Assembly (NCBI GenBank): GCA_031267385.1
Contig: JAIRZF010000139.1
Coordinates: 1 to 44,060 of the forward strand
DNA length: 44,060 nt
Direction of reading: 5' to 3'
Origin: Dysgonamonadaceae bacterium
GTDB taxonomy: Bacteria > Bacteroidota > Bacteroidia > Bacteroidales > Azobacteroidaceae
Of the stretch, positions 43,823 through 44,060 are shown in pieces. The position numbers and the translations under genes are program-made. Numbering within the stretch: the first letter of the stretch is position 1; every line of letters begins with the position of its first letter. The notes beneath the pieces were generated by a model that was not told the DNA's origin, made no database searches, and saw only the letters and a list, made by a program, of their open reading frames with translations.

Positions 43823-43850
43823 AACAAATTTGTTGCTGTTATGGCAACAA
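43823..43850 (-). promoter_or_regulatory. Palindromic operator candidate in the antitoxin leader
   Basis: AACAAATTTGTT (43823-43834) is a perfect 12-nt palindrome. It overlaps a second inverted repeat, TTGTTGC (43830-43836) with GCAACAA (43844-43850). They lie between the promoter and the antitoxin start, a usual place for autoregulation. Confidence 0.5.
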
Positions 43851-43880
43851 TTTCACACATTCCCTGCGCGAACGGGTCTG

Positions 43881-43912
43881 CAAAAGTAATAATTAATGTT
43901 CGTTAATTCAAA
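43881..43912 (-). promoter_or_regulatory. Promoter of the toxin-antitoxin operon
   Basis: On the - strand a TTTG -33 element (43909-43912) is followed after 20 nt by the -7 box TACTTTTG (43881-43888). Both elements and the spacing fit the Bacteroidota consensus. The transcript would start near 43876, giving a leader of roughly 90 nt. Confidence 0.65.
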
Positions 43913-44017
43913 CAGATATGAAAACATTTGTTAAAAAACGCAAATAACAAAACAAAATGTGTATTGTCTGATGTTAACAGGTAGGTGACCCTTTTGTAAC
44001 CACAAAAACAAACAAAT

Positions 44018-44060
44018 ATGAAGAAAGTTTGTGTTCTTTTTTTGTTATCTGCCTGTTTTA
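44018..44060 (+). CDS. Start of a secreted or lipoprotein gene (3' end outside the window)
   Basis: ATG at 44018 opens a frame reading MKKVCVLFLLSACF to the window edge, a typical signal-peptide start. The upstream A-rich leader (ACAAAAACAAACAAAT) is like those of other Bacteroidota genes. Nothing more can be said of its function. Confidence 0.6.
   Translation, partial: MKKVCVLFLLSACF

Overview
The window comes from a member of the Bacteroidota, most likely order Bacteroidales. The evidence is two SusC/SusD pairs, C-terminal domains of the type IX secretion type, many Bacteroidota-type lipoproteins, a DUF3823 protein, promoters matching the Bacteroidota -7 box TAnnTTTG, and almost no Shine-Dalgarno sites. 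All calls were made by reading the sequence; no database search was run.

Layout. (1) 1-6313 is core genome: the tail of a secreted protein, a convergent polyprenyl synthetase, polA, a small membrane protein and ychF. (2) 6314-6726 holds a REP-like palindrome, a broken DNA-binding-protein gene and a 23-nt tandem repeat. (3) 6727-23882 is a long leftward series. In transcription order it reads: PstS-like binding protein, SusC, SusD, a palindromic repeat array, three tandem paralogous secreted proteins of unknown function, a type IX-sorted protein with a possible papain-like active site, a lipoprotein with two OsmC-like domains, and three secreted hydrolases (S9 oligopeptidase, M20 amidohydrolase, M14 carboxypeptidase). 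It looks like a peptide or amino-acyl conjugate utilisation island. (4) 23883-24680 has no gene but holds a terminator, a 9-10-nt repeat, a 21-nt repeat array ending in a perfect 34-bp hairpin, and a leftward promoter-like box; ruvC follows. (5) tRNA-Ala(GGC) is followed by a rightward polysaccharide utilisation locus (25502-42578): an unusual membrane-spanning regulator (LamG/Kelch-like sensor, one membrane helix, SARP-like cytoplasmic part), SusC, SusD, DUF3823 lipoprotein, an acetylesterase, a 1441-residue protein with two glycoside-hydrolase barrels, and a GH31 glycosidase. The acetylesterase with several alpha-acting hydrolases suggests an acetylated, branched plant or mucosal glycan. (6) 42622-43912 is a Panacea-type toxin-antitoxin module with its own promoter and palindromic operator. 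A new secreted-protein gene starts at 44018.

The two features that stand out are the transmembrane SARP-like regulator in front of the second SusCD locus, and a set of short, often palindromic tandem arrays. The arrays have unrelated sequences and periods of about 10, 21, 23 and 42 nt, and each lies at the 3' end of a gene. In one case the array runs in frame into a coding sequence as a 14-residue protein repeat.
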